Part shown: one piece after another, positions 18,653-27,883 of the stretch
Layout of the letters: every line of letters begins with the position of its first letter
How positions within the stretch are numbered: the stretch's first letter is position 1
Assembly (NCBI GenBank): GCA_045613305.1
Contig: JAZLAU010000027.1
Coordinates: forward strand, 58,052 to 122,051
Direction of reading: 5' to 3'
Length of the DNA stretch: 64,000 nt
From: SFTJ01 sp045613305
Lineage (GTDB): Bacteria; Bacteroidota; Bacteroidia; Bacteroidales; Muribaculaceae
Program-made: the position numbers and the translations under genes
The notes under the pieces: generated by a model
Database searches by the model: none
What the model was told of the DNA's origin: nothing
Seen by the model: only the letters and a program-made list of their open reading frames with translations

Positions 18653-19026
18653 ATGCTTATTTAATTTGTTTTTGCGATTTTCGTTGCTTCAACCCAAGCA
18701 ATTCAGGTTAACGCACTCACAATATTAGCAAAAAAAATGTAGGTTTCCAAAAGATTCAAATCATATTGGGCGCACCGACACCACTCTCCAAGTGCAAATT
18801 CTCACTCTTGACTTTAAGGTTTATACTTCTTAAGCACACAAAGGAATGTTATCAATCACGATTAATGTCCATCGGCCGAAGCATTTGCTCAATTTGCCAC
18901 GCTTATGACAACTCTTGCCCTATTCGTGTTTTTACAAAAACATTTGCCCACTTGCTTCATCTGGCAAAAGTTTTCATTTCCTTCTTCGCCAATTATGCGA
19001 ATTTGGTTTGGTCATCCCGTAAAACA
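18653..19026. other. Intergenic, no gene seen
   Basis: About 370 bp upstream of the fucosidase and downstream of tRNA-Lys. Short open frames here overlap the tRNA or lack any recognisable domain. It probably contains the fucosidase promoter, but I found no clear -33/-7 pair. Confidence 0.5.
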
Positions 19027-19060
19027 AAAAAAGGAATTCGACATTGTCAAATTCCTTTTT
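19027..19060 (-). terminator. Terminator of tRNA-Lys
   Basis: Inverted repeat aaaaaggaatt / aattccttttt with an inner gac / gtc. In the minus direction a T tract follows the stem. Confidence 0.75.
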
Positions 19061-19064
19061 TGAG

Positions 19065-19137
19065 TGACCCCCCAGGGATTCGAACCCTGGACCCACTGAT
19101 TAAGAGTCAGTTGCTCTACCAGCTGAGCTAGGGAGTC
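19065..19137 (-). tRNA. tRNA-Lys (anticodon CTT)
   Basis: 73-nt cloverleaf. Acceptor GACTCCC pairs with GGGGGTC, discriminator A. The D arm is GCTC...GAGC, the anticodon stem ACTGA/TCAGT has loop CTCTTAA (anticodon CTT), and the T arm is CAGGG/CCCTG with TTCGAAT. CCA is not encoded. Confidence 0.96.
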
Positions 19138-19163
19138 ATTCTTTTTCTCAGCGATTACGGGTG

Positions 19164-19194
19164 CAAAGTTACGCATATTTTTTAATTTGACAAT
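19164..19194 (-). promoter_or_regulatory. Promoter of tRNA-Lys
   Basis: Minus-strand -7 TAACTTTG (19164-19171) and -33 ATTG (19191-19194), 19 bp apart. The tRNA starts about 27 nt downstream. Confidence 0.65.
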
Positions 19195-19503
19195 AAGTTT
19201 TGCAATTTTTTTTCAAAAAAGTGCAATTTTTTATTGCATTCACCCTATTTACGGTCTCAAACCATCAAATTTATGCCCAAAATCAACTTTCATTCCCCGT
19301 TTTCTCTGCTCTCAGCCGTAACAAAAAAATTAAAGCAAGATCCACAAAATTTCTCCAATCGAAGCAAAAATTACAAGAATGCAACGAAAAAAGTAATTTT
19401 CATCAAAAAGCAGCATGCGGATTTGCTCATTTCGCGCATCCCTTCGGCAAATGAAAACCGTGAGGCAAAATTTCTCAAAATTACACCATGGCCAGTGAAA
19501 CAT
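19195..19503. other. Intergenic between two tRNA genes, no gene seen
   Basis: AT-rich, with many A and T homopolymers. The open frames that cross it have no signal peptide or domain, and they run into the tRNA-Arg terminator. Confidence 0.5.
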
Positions 19504-19538
19504 AAAAAAAGCGGGAAAAGCCTTTTTGCTTTTCCCGC
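19504..19538 (-). terminator. Terminator of tRNA-Arg
   Basis: An 11-bp perfect stem gcgggaaaagc (19511-19521) / gcttttcccgc (19528-19538). Seven T follow in the minus direction (A run 19504-19510). Confidence 0.85.
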
Positions 19539-19543
19539 CTCAG

Positions 19544-19615
19544 TACCCCAGAGGGGAATCGAACCCCTATCTAAAGTTTAGGAAACTTCCATTCTATCCG
19601 TTGAACTACCAGGGC
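19544..19615 (-). tRNA. tRNA-Arg (anticodon CCT)
   Basis: 72-nt cloverleaf starting GCCCTGG and ending CTGGGGT plus discriminator A, with wobble pairs in the acceptor. The anticodon loop is TTCCTAA (anticodon CCT). The T arm is GGGG-TTCGATT-CCCC. CCA is not encoded. Confidence 0.93.
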
Positions 19616-19643
19616 ATCGCCATTGCACTCGGCAACAGTAATG

Positions 19644-19675
19644 CAAATTTACAAACATTCTTTGATAGTTACAAG
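19644..19675 (-). promoter_or_regulatory. Promoter of tRNA-Arg
   Basis: Minus-strand -7 TAAATTTG (19644-19651) and -33 CTTG (19672-19675), 20 bp apart. The tRNA starts about 28 nt downstream. Confidence 0.65.
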
Positions 19676-19876
19676 TGCCGTGGCTGTTCCGAAGTTAACA
19701 AATAGCGCCAAGGTGCACCGGCCGATGCCACCAAGCAAGCCTATAAACTTGATATTATGAAACGAAAATAGCGACTTCGCCAATCTCCTACATTGATGCA
19801 CTTACCACTTAACTCAAACGGCATTCGGTTGCTCTCTGGTCTCAATTCACGCCACAGCAATGAGCAATGCACTCTG

Positions 19877-19909
19877 TCTCTTGACAAAGAAAAAAGGGCC
19901 GGTCGAAAA
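19877..19909. repeat. Partial copy of the secDF terminator
   Basis: About 29 bases here (from ttgacaaag to ggtcgaaaa) nearly match 19928-19955, the left half of the secDF terminator. The first copy lacks the right arm and cannot form the hairpin alone. Confidence 0.65.
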
Positions 19910-19932
19910 ATCACCCACCCTGCTTACTGACA

Positions 19933-19969
19933 AAGGAAAAAGAGCCGGTCGAAAATTTCGACCGGCTCT
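19933..19969 (-). terminator. Terminator of secDF
   Basis: A 12-bp perfect stem agagccggtcga (19941-19952) / tcgaccggctct (19958-19969). In the minus direction it is followed by TTTTTCC. It lies 25 bp beyond the secDF stop. Confidence 0.85.
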
Positions 19970-19993
19970 GCCGTTATAATCGTTTAAGTTCGA

Positions 19994-22864
19994 TTACTTC
20001 TTTGCATTCTTGCGGCTTGTAAGCTTGTAAGCTACAGGAGCAGCAATGAATAGAGATGCACAAGTACCTACGATTACACCAATCATCATTGCGAAGATGA
20101 AGCTGCGGATTGATTCACCACCAAGGATGAAGATAACAACCAACACAAGCAATGTACTCAATGATGTCATCATTGTACGAGCAAGAGTGCTGTTCAATGC
20201 ATTGTTGAATGTAACCATGTTATCTTGCTTAGGATATAGGGTGCGAGTTTCACGAACACGGTCGAACACAACCACGGTGTCGTTAACTTGGTAACCAATA
20301 ACTGTCAAGATAGCAGCGATGAATGTTTGGTCGATTTCCATAGAGAATGGGAACATACCATACAAACCATAGATACCAATGATGAAGAATGCTGAGAACG
20401 CTACCGCTGCAAGAGCACCAATAGAGAATGCGATGTCGCGGAAACGAAGCAAGATGTAAAGTGCCATAGCGATTAGCGAGAACAACACTGCCCAAATTGC
20501 TTCACGTGTCATGTCGCCAGCAATGCTTGGACCAACCTTTTCTGATTGCACGATACCGACTTCTTCATTCGATAGGCTGAAGTCTTCTACCGACATGCCT
20601 TGAAGTTCGTCCTTGCAACCTTCGTATAGAAGTGCTGCAATTTCGTCGTCAATGTTTTCGTCGTTGCTTTCAATCTTATAGTTAGTTGATACACGAACCT
20701 TAGTGTCGTTGTCGATTGTGATTACCTTAACGTTTGCATCACCAAATTGTGCTTGCAACTTAGCCTGCAATTCTGTTGTGCTAACTTCTTGAGGGAATTG
20801 GATTACATAGTTGCGACCACCTGAGAAGTCAATACCCAAACTCAAGCCACGCAATGCTACCAATGCACCCAATGCTACGATTACAGCAAGAACCACAATT
20901 TTGCTCTTGTTGCTGTTGCCAATGAAGTTAATCTTGATGCCTTGGAACCACTTCTTAGAGAATGAAGTAGAGAAGGTCATGTTTTGGAACTTCTTCTTGG
21001 TAATCAACCATTCCATCACAAGGCGAGTTGCAAACACTGCTGTGAAGAATGAACAAGCAAGACCAATAATATATGTGGTAGCGAAGCCCTTGATAGGACC
21101 TGAACCGTTAAAGAACAAGATGATACCAGTGATTACTGATGTCAAGTTAGAGTCAAAGATTGCTGAGAATGCGTTCTTGTAACCATCGGCTACTGCAGCC
21201 TTAACGCTCTTACCTGCACGAAGTTCTTCCTTAGTGCGTTCGAAGATAAGCACGTTAGCGTCAACGGCCATACCCAAAGTAAGAACCATACCGGCGATAC
21301 CTGGCAATGTAAGCACTGCTTGGAACGATGCCAAGATACCCAACGCGAAGAATAGGTTAAGAACCAAACCAAGGTTAGCAATACAACCAGGGCCAAAGCC
21401 GTAAACCATATACATGAATACAACCAAAAGCACAAGAGCCACGATGAATGACCAGAAACCTGCTTCGATTGATTCTTTACCCAATGATGGACCGATTACG
21501 CTTTCGCTGGCAATGTTTACGCGAGCAGCCATCTTACCGCTCTTAAGCACGTTTGCCAAGTCTTTTGCTTCTTCTGGAGTGAAGTTACCTGTGATTTGTG
21601 AACGTCCACCTTCGATTACGCTGTTTACATTAGGATATGAATATACTTGGTCGTCAAGTACGATTGCTACCGATTTGTTTAGGTTTTGTTGAGTTACGCG
21701 AGCCCATTGACGAGCACCTTCGTCGTTCATGGTCATTGAAACCACGTTACCTTGTAGGTTGTCGAAGTCGCTTGATGCATCTACTACTACATCACCGCCA
21801 AGTGCTGGACGACCTTGGTTAGCCTTCAATGCTACAAGATTGAAGAAGCGGCCCTTTTCGTCGATTGCCTTTACTGACCAACACAACTTCAAGTTTGTTG
21901 GAAGCAAACGCTTAGCTTCTGTTGAACGTAGAATGCCGTTAACTGCTGCTGTATCTTGTACGTGAACTGTACCAACCACTGGACCACCGATTTGACCGTT
22001 TGCCCAAAGCAATTGTGCCAACTGACGTGTTGCTGGTGCTTCTACTGCAGCGCTGTCGGCTACTGCTGTTGTGTCGGCTTCAACCTTCGATGCAGTTGCA
22101 TTGTTCAATGCTGTTAGAGCATTTTCCAATTCTTCAAGTGTGTAAGTTTCGTAGAACTCAAGGTTTGCAGCGCCTTGAAGCAGTTTGCGAACACGTTCTG
22201 GTTCCTTAACACCTGGAAGTTCCAACAAGATGCGGCCTGTATTTTCAAGCTTTTGGATATTTGGAGCCACAACACCAAAACCGTCAATACGAGTACGAAG
22301 CACATTGTATGAGTTATCGACCATTGCGCTAACTTCATCCTTCAAAATGCCTTCTACTTCTGAGTCCGACATGCCTGGTTCTACCTTTTCCACATTGCGG
22401 AAAATTTGGCTTAGACTACCGTCACCAATCTTTTTGTATTCGCTTACGAATGCTGCAACGAAGTCTTTTTCGTCACGGTGTAGTGAGTCTGTTACAGCAA
22501 TTGCCTTGTTGAACATCGCATCTGGATTTTGACCTGACAATGCCTTCAAGATGTCTGGCACTGAGATTTGTAGGGTTACGTTCATACCACCCTTCAAGTC
22601 TAGACCTAAGCCAAGTTCCATTTCGCGAACTTCTTGGAAAGTGCGCCAGTTTAGATACACTTTCTCGTTTGCAATAGAATCGATATACGACTTGTAGTAT
22701 GTCTTGTATGCGTCATTTGACAAGTCGTTAGTCTTCGACATTGTTTGAGCATACTCTACTGCCTTGCTTTCATAGTGATTTGACACAAATGAGAAAGACA
22801 AATAGAAAATACACACTAAAATCAAACAAGTGGTAATGATTCTAATAAAACCTTTACTTTGCAT
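19994..22864 (-). CDS. secDF: Protein translocase subunit SecDF (fused SecD-SecF)
   Basis: 956 aa. It uses the proton gradient to help pull proteins through SecYEG into the periplasm. The SecD half has TM1 (about residues 9-27), LGLDLKGGMNVTL near 90, the P1 periplasmic region (about 105-450, with an alanine-rich insert near 255) and five membrane segments containing LGMAVDANVLIFER. The SecF half (from about 640) has GIDFSGGRNYVIQF and six segments with VIGYQVNDTVVVFDRVRE. Separate SecD and SecF total about the same length, so this is a full fusion, as is usual in Bacteroidota. Monocistronic. Confidence 0.96.
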   Translation of the reverse strand: MQSKGFIRIITTCLILVCIFYLSFSFVSNHYESKAVEYAQTMSKTNDLSNDAYKTYYKSYIDSIANEKVYLNWRTFQEVREMELGLGLDLKGGMNVTLQISVPDILKALSGQNPDAMFNKAIAVTDSLHRDEKDFVAAFVSEYKKIGDGSLSQIFRNVEKVEPGMSDSEVEGILKDEVSAMVDNSYNVLRTRIDGFGVVAPNIQKLENTGRILLELPGVKEPERVRKLLQGAANLEFYETYTLEELENALTALNNATASKVEADTTAVADSAAVEAPATRQLAQLLWANGQIGGPVVGTVHVQDTAAVNGILRSTEAKRLLPTNLKLCWSVKAIDEKGRFFNLVALKANQGRPALGGDVVVDASSDFDNLQGNVVSMTMNDEGARQWARVTQQNLNKSVAIVLDDQVYSYPNVNSVIEGGRSQITGNFTPEEAKDLANVLKSGKMAARVNIASESVIGPSLGKESIEAGFWSFIVALVLLVVFMYMVYGFGPGCIANLGLVLNLFFALGILASFQAVLTLPGIAGMVLTLGMAVDANVLIFERTKEELRAGKSVKAAVADGYKNAFSAIFDSNLTSVITGIILFFNGSGPIKGFATTYIIGLACSFFTAVFATRLVMEWLITKKKFQNMTFSTSFSKKWFQGIKINFIGNSNKSKIVVLAVIVALGALVALRGLSLGIDFSGGRNYVIQFPQEVSTTELQAKLQAQFGDANVKVITIDNDTKVRVSTNYKIESNDENIDDEIAALLYEGCKDELQGMSVEDFSLSNEEVGIVQSEKVGPSIAGDMTREAIWAVLFSLIAMALYILLRFRDIAFSIGALAAVAFSAFFIIGIYGLYGMFPFSMEIDQTFIAAILTVIGYQVNDTVVVFDRVRETRTLYPKQDNMVTFNNALNSTLARTMMTSLSTLLVLVVIFILGGESIRSFIFAMMIGVIVGTCASLFIAAPVAYKLTSRKNAKK

Positions 22865-23282
22865 GAGTTTGTTTAATTTTTGTTTGTTTTTATGTTACTA
22901 ATTTTTTGTAAGCATTTAATTTCAATTTGCAAATATACATTAAATTATTCAAGTGGGAAATATTTCAAGCCGTTTTCATCTTAAAATAAGGTGCATTTAC
23001 GCAAAATTTGGCTTTTTCATCACCTTTTTTACTCTTATTTTCACCTTTTTCCTTCTCTTTTTTGGCGCACTATCGTAACCAACGCTATTTTGAAAATTTC
23101 TTCAGCCTCGCATCGGACTACGATTACAAAATGTGCTTTTTAGAACTTTAACCCCTAAAACAAAGATATTAACAACATTTTTTCGTAACTTTACCGCCAA
23201 ATGTGCAGTTGGCAATCGGTAGCCTTGCGACAATCGCTGCAAGTGGCTCGATTGGTCCAATCGCCCTAAACAAATTTTTATT
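22865..23282. other. Divergent intergenic region, secDF / Ig-like lipoprotein
   Basis: 418 bp with no gene. A minus-strand -7 box TATATTTG (22930-22937) probably serves secDF. A plus-strand near-match TAACTTTA (23186-23193) may serve the Ig-like lipoprotein. I found no -33 at the usual spacing for either. Confidence 0.45.
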
Positions 23283-25358
23283 GTGAAATTAGAAAAAACC
23301 ACTTCAATAATCAGCCTCGTTTTATTGGCTTTGATGCTATACTCGTGCGCTAACATCGGACGCCCAACAGGCGGCCCTCGCGACGAATTGCCTCCTGTGT
23401 TTGTCAGCAGTTCGCCAAAACCTAACCAACTTAACTTCAACGGCAACAAGGTTATAATCACCTTCAACGAATACATAAAATTAGAAGAACAAAACACCAA
23501 AGTGGTGGTGTCGCCAGCACAAAAAAACATGCCCATCATTCGCGCCAACGGCAAAAGTGTGAGCGTGGAATTGCGCGACTCGCTATTGCCTAACACCACC
23601 TACAGCATCGACTTCTCTGACGCTATCGTCGACAACAACGAGAGCAACCCACTAATGGATTTCGCCATTGCCTTTTCAACCGGCGACAGCATCGATTCGC
23701 TGCAAGTGTCGGGCATGATGCTGCGCGCTCGCGACCTCGAACCTATGCAAGGCACTATTGTGGGCATTCAGGAAGACCTTAGCGACACGGCTTTCTCTTC
23801 GAAGCCGCTCACTCGCGTGGCTCGAACTAACGACGCGGGCGAATTCACTATACGAAACCTAAAACCCGGCCGATACCGCGTGTTCGGACTTAAGGACATG
23901 GACGGAAACTACACGTTCTCTCGAAACGAAGACCTTGCGTTTTTCGACGAAATCGTAGTGCCATCGTTCTACACAAAAGAAACAACCGACACTATCTTTA
24001 AATTTAACGGCGAAGTCGACACCATACAGCCGGGCTTGCACACTGTGTTCACGCCTAACGATGTGCTGCTCACAATGTTTAACGAGGAATACATGCCGCT
24101 TTATCTGAAAAAGGACGACCGCCCGTCAGAAAGCAAACTCCACATCCTCTTCTCGGCTCCAGTCGACACTTTGCCCGAACTCAGAGTGCTAAAACCTGCA
24201 CCGCAAAGGCCCGACTGGTACCGATTGCAACGTGACCAAAGCAACGACTCGCTTTTCTATTGGATTACCGACAGCACTCTCATCAAGAGCGACTCTATTC
24301 TTATTGAAGCCAAATACTTAATTAGCGACTCGCTCGACAATTTGGTGCAAACAACCGACACCATCAACTTCTTCTTTCGCCACAAAGGCAAGAAGCAAAA
24401 CAAATCGTCGGAAAAGAACAACAACAAGTCGAACTTCCTAACAAAACTAACTGGCCAACTCGCCGGCGAGAAGAACGATTCGGCCGACAACAAGCCAAAG
24501 AGCATGTTCGACTCGATAACTACGGTTAGGATGTCGATTCCTATGCAGTTGGAATATGGCGACACTCTAAAAATCACCTTCGACACGCCAATCGACTCTG
24601 TAAACCAGGCGGGACTGAAAATGATGCACAAAGAACACGACGACACCACTTGGCACGAAATCGACAAGCCTTACAAACTGGTGCCGTACGATTCAATTTC
24701 TATCTTAACCTACCGCATCGACTATCCTTTCGACGCAGGCATGAATTATAAGATTCAAATCGACTCGCTATCGATATACGACTGCTACGGTTCGCCCAAC
24801 AAGACTCAAAAAGCAGAATTCTCTGTGCCGGCGTTCGATGAATATGCCAACCTTTATCTCACCGTTAACGTTAACGATAGCGCATTCGTGGAACTGCTCA
24901 ACTCTTCTGAAAAATTGGTGAAGAAAGCACCAGTTATTAACGGTGTGGCTTCAATCGAAAACATAAAACCAGGACCTTATTTTGCCCGTTTGGTTATCGA
25001 CAGAAACAACAACGGCGAGTGGGACACCGGCAACTTTGCTCAAAAGCTACAGCCTGAGGAGGTATATTATTATAACGAGAAAATAAGTCTGCGCAAGAAT
25101 TGGGACGTTGAACAGACTTGGGACATCTATTCGGTGGCTCTTAACAAGCAAAAGCCTTTCGAAATCAAGAAAAACCGAACTAAGGCTGAAATCAAGAAGC
25201 ACCAAAAGGACCGTCAACAACAGCAAGATGACGACGAATTTAACGAGGACGACCCTTGGGGTACTAACAACTACAACAACCCTTACACTGGCAACAAATA
25301 CAACGATTCGCGCAACAACATGGGTGTTGACCCTGGTAACAGAGTGCAGTTACGATAA
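23283..25358 (+). CDS. Lipoprotein with an N-terminal bacterial Ig-like domain
   Basis: 691 aa from a GTG start. No ATG lies closer that keeps the signal peptide. The type II signal peptide has lipobox LYSC (Cys about residue 19). An Ig-like (Big_5) domain at about 38-130 has the typical NGNKVIITFNEYI and PNTTYSIDF patterns. A Cna-B or carboxypeptidase-like fold follows at about 150-215 (EFTIRNLKPGRYRVFGLKD). Long beta-rich and low-complexity (K/S/N) stretches come next, then a charged tail rich in N, D and Q. The family is common and conserved in Bacteroidota, and its function is unknown to me. It is probably attached to the outer membrane. Confidence 0.82.
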   Translation: MKLEKTTSIISLVLLALMLYSCANIGRPTGGPRDELPPVFVSSSPKPNQLNFNGNKVIITFNEYIKLEEQNTKVVVSPAQKNMPIIRANGKSVSVELRDSLLPNTTYSIDFSDAIVDNNESNPLMDFAIAFSTGDSIDSLQVSGMMLRARDLEPMQGTIVGIQEDLSDTAFSSKPLTRVARTNDAGEFTIRNLKPGRYRVFGLKDMDGNYTFSRNEDLAFFDEIVVPSFYTKETTDTIFKFNGEVDTIQPGLHTVFTPNDVLLTMFNEEYMPLYLKKDDRPSESKLHILFSAPVDTLPELRVLKPAPQRPDWYRLQRDQSNDSLFYWITDSTLIKSDSILIEAKYLISDSLDNLVQTTDTINFFFRHKGKKQNKSSEKNNNKSNFLTKLTGQLAGEKNDSADNKPKSMFDSITTVRMSIPMQLEYGDTLKITFDTPIDSVNQAGLKMMHKEHDDTTWHEIDKPYKLVPYDSISILTYRIDYPFDAGMNYKIQIDSLSIYDCYGSPNKTQKAEFSVPAFDEYANLYLTVNVNDSAFVELLNSSEKLVKKAPVINGVASIENIKPGPYFARLVIDRNNNGEWDTGNFAQKLQPEEVYYYNEKISLRKNWDVEQTWDIYSVALNKQKPFEIKKNRTKAEIKKHQKDRQQQQDDDEFNEDDPWGTNNYNNPYTGNKYNDSRNNMGVDPGNRVQLR

Positions 25359-25382
25359 CCCGCAAAAAACTTACACCCTATA

Positions 25383-25420
25383 AGAAATCCCGACACTTGC
25401 AGCAAGTGTCGGGATTTTTT
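25383..25420 (+). terminator. Rho-independent terminator
   Basis: A 15-bp stem (25385-25399 with 25403-25417) with loop cag, followed by a T run. It is downstream of the Ig-like lipoprotein gene. Confidence 0.9.
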
Positions 25421-25484
25421 ATACCATACGATACACCATTTGGCTGATGTATGACTCATTTTTGACACGTCAAACGTTACATAT

Positions 25485-26837
25485 TTAGGCCGCTTCGACT
25501 TTTCTGTATGATTTCATTTCTTGCGTAATAAGCACCACGGCGAGTATTGTCGACAATGCATCGCTCACTGGCATGCTCCACCACACACCGGCAACGCCAA
25601 AAAACTTAGGCATGATGATGAGCAACGGTATGAGCATCAACACTTGACGCGACAACGACAGGATGATGGCTTTCACAGGCTTGCCTATGCTTTGGAAATA
25701 ATTCGACACCACCATCTGCATGCCCACTATAGGGAACACTGCACACACCGTGCGCAATCCCTTCGCTGACAAGCCAATCAACTCTGCGTCGGTAGTAAAC
25801 AAGCTAACCACACTCTCCGAAAATGCCACAAACACCACAAAGCCCGTAGTTGTGACTATAGTGGCGGCACCTACGGTAAGTTTAAGCACATGCTTCACTC
25901 TATCCATCTGATTGGCTCCGTAGTTATAGCCCGCTATGGGCTGCATGGCTTGATTAAAGCCCATAACTATCATAACCATCACAAACACCAATCGGTTGAC
26001 TATACCATAAGCCCCAATCGCCAAGTCGCCGCCATATTGCAACAAGCCTTGATTAATAAGCAACACTACAAGGCACGATGCCATATTCATGAAAAATGGC
26101 GACATGCCTATCGACATGGTGTCTTTCATTATGCGCTTATTGAGCTTGAAACTGCCGCGGCGAAAATGTATCAACTCCTTCTTGTCGCTAAACACCTTAA
26201 GTTGCCATATCAGCGACAGCATTTGCGACACAACGGTGGCTATTGCTGCCCCTCTAATTCCCCAGTCAAACCAATAAATGAAAATCGGGTCCAGAATTGT
26301 ATTAACCATCACCGTGGCAATAGTGGCATACATGGCCAATTTTGGATGGCCCGACGACCTCAACATAGCATTAAGCCCAAAATAGAGATGCGTTATCACA
26401 TTACCCAGCAATATTATCTCCATATAGTCGCGAGCATAACCTATTGTGGAGCCGCTGGCACCGAAGAAATACAAAATGGGGTCGAGATAAAGCAGCGCCA
26501 CTGCCATAAGCACCACACCAAGTATTATGTTCATTGTCAAGCAATTGCCCAACACTTTAAACGCCGTATTATAATCCTTCTGACCAAGTTTCACCGACAA
26601 CAACGTGGCACATCCAACACCCACAAAAGCGCCAAATGCCGTTGAAATATTCATCAACGGAAACGTCACGGCCAACCCCGATATTGCCAACGGGCCAACA
26701 CCCTGACCTATGAAGATGCTGTCGACCATATTATACAGCGAACTGGCTGTCATTGCAACAATTGCCGGAACGGCATATTGTCGCAACAACTTACCTATAG
26801 GCTCTGTGCCAAGCGCTGTTGCTCCTTTTACTGACAT
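25485..26837 (-). CDS. MATE family efflux transporter
   Basis: 450 aa, predicted 12 membrane helices in two six-helix halves. It has the MatE-type start (AVPAIVAMTASSLYNMVDSIFIGQ) and, in the second half, NQAMQPIAGYNYGA, the mirrored motif. These are secondary antiporters (sodium or proton driven) in the inner membrane that export cationic drugs or metabolites; the substrate is not predictable. The gene has its own promoter right after the terminator of the upstream NigD-like gene. No regulator adjoins it. Confidence 0.92.
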   Translation of the reverse strand: MSVKGATALGTEPIGKLLRQYAVPAIVAMTASSLYNMVDSIFIGQGVGPLAISGLAVTFPLMNISTAFGAFVGVGCATLLSVKLGQKDYNTAFKVLGNCLTMNIILGVVLMAVALLYLDPILYFFGASGSTIGYARDYMEIILLGNVITHLYFGLNAMLRSSGHPKLAMYATIATVMVNTILDPIFIYWFDWGIRGAAIATVVSQMLSLIWQLKVFSDKKELIHFRRGSFKLNKRIMKDTMSIGMSPFFMNMASCLVVLLINQGLLQYGGDLAIGAYGIVNRLVFVMVMIVMGFNQAMQPIAGYNYGANQMDRVKHVLKLTVGAATIVTTTGFVVFVAFSESVVSLFTTDAELIGLSAKGLRTVCAVFPIVGMQMVVSNYFQSIGKPVKAIILSLSRQVLMLIPLLIIMPKFFGVAGVWWSMPVSDALSTILAVVLITQEMKSYRKVEAA

Positions 26838-26870
26838 ATATTTTTCTTTTGTATTACTCGTTTTTCACCA

Positions 26871-26901
26871 CAAAGTTACCTATATAAATGCAGTTATCAA
26901 A
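26871..26901 (-). promoter_or_regulatory. Promoter of the MATE gene
   Basis: Minus-strand -7 TAACTTTG (26871-26878) and -33 TTTG (26898-26901), 19 bp apart. The -33 lies in the T tract of the upstream terminator. Confidence 0.65.
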
Positions 26902-26931
26902 AAAAATGAGGCTCTGCAGTCTGCAAAGCCC
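26898..26931 (-). terminator. Terminator of the NigD-like gene
   Basis: Inverted repeat ggct-c-tgca / tgca-a-agcc with a 3-nt loop and one mismatch. In the minus direction a run of eight T follows. Confidence 0.65.
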
Positions 26932-26962
26932 CAACCTATATTTTTCACCGCAGGCAATTTTT

Positions 26963-27700
26963 TTAGTTATTGCTCATCGGATTATACGCCACAATCTTAA
27001 CGAAAGTTTGAGTGCCGTTAAGGTCTATAACTCCCAAATAAACGCCTTTGCCATCCTTTTTAAGCGGATTATATTCTGCAGGCAATTCAAAAGAGATTAT
27101 GTCTTCTTCTTGAGTCAAACGGCCGGCTTCGACATCAACCGACTGACGCAATTCCATATAGGTGTAGCCTTCTGGTACCACGGCATTCGATGGCAGCAAC
27201 TTAATGCTTGGAACCACCAACGTGAACTTACGCTTTGCTTCTGAAGAGTAGAAATATTTAACCGAAAGGTCAATCCAGTTACCCTTCACCAACGAAGCGG
27301 TTGGGTCGACCGACACCGGTTCTTGACCTAACGCATCGAGCTCACTTTGGGTTTCAACCTTAACCACGTCGTGGTGAATTGTAGTCAACTGATATGCCAT
27401 CACCTTTATAACCTTGTCATAGCCAGTCACTTCTCTATCTTCCAAAGAATAGAAAATCAAAGCACGACGACCTTTATATTTAGCCAAATTAACAGTGGTT
27501 GGCAAAGAGTGAGGATAATATTTTCCTTCATCGCCTTCAAACCACATTGCGCCTTGGTCGGCCGTTGCATTAATCATAACAAACTCGCTATAATATACAG
27601 GGTCGTTATCATCGTTGCTCATATCAAGGCATGATGTTGCCATAACCGACACTGTGATTAGCGCCATTAACAATAGTAATTGTTTCTTTAAAGTCTTCAT
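26963..27700 (-). CDS. NigD-like lipoprotein
   Basis: 245 aa. The type II signal peptide has lipobox ATSC (Cys at residue 24), followed by an acidic spacer (DMSNDDNDP). The two-part NigD layout is visible. An N-terminal OB-like part (about 38-100) has the conserved YKGRRALIFYSLED segment. A C-terminal beta-sandwich (about 140-245) has NWIDLSVKYFYS and ends IVAYNPM. NigD was named from a bacteriocin locus, but most homologues occur without bacteriocin genes and have no proven function. A -7 box TAACTTTG lies 32 bp upstream on the minus strand (27732-27739). Confidence 0.78.
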   Translation of the reverse strand: MKTLKKQLLLLMALITVSVMATSCLDMSNDDNDPVYYSEFVMINATADQGAMWFEGDEGKYYPHSLPTTVNLAKYKGRRALIFYSLEDREVTGYDKVIKVMAYQLTTIHHDVVKVETQSELDALGQEPVSVDPTASLVKGNWIDLSVKYFYSSEAKRKFTLVVPSIKLLPSNAVVPEGYTYMELRQSVDVEAGRLTQEEDIISFELPAEYNPLKKDGKGVYLGVIDLNGTQTFVKIVAYNPMSNN

Positions 27701-27883
27701 CTTTATTGTCTTTTCCTTATTAAATTGTCAGCAAAGTTAATAAAGAATGACAACACTATGCACAATTCTCACGTTTTTTAACTTTACGGCTGGTATTTTT
27801 TGGCCTTTTCTGCTCATCGTCCACAGAAAAACCTTAAATTTGTATTTTTAAAGGTTTAGTAAACAACAACATTGTTACGCCAT

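Noticed and set aside
25890..26645. Plus-strand open frame of 251 codons antisense to the MATE gene
   Set aside because: Rich in H, Q and N with no domain; it mirrors the membrane-helix codons of the transporter.
26963..27700. NigD-like gene as part of a bacteriocin (nig) locus
   Set aside because: The neighbours are a MATE transporter and a nucleotidyltransferase; no bacteriocin precursor or immunity gene is visible.
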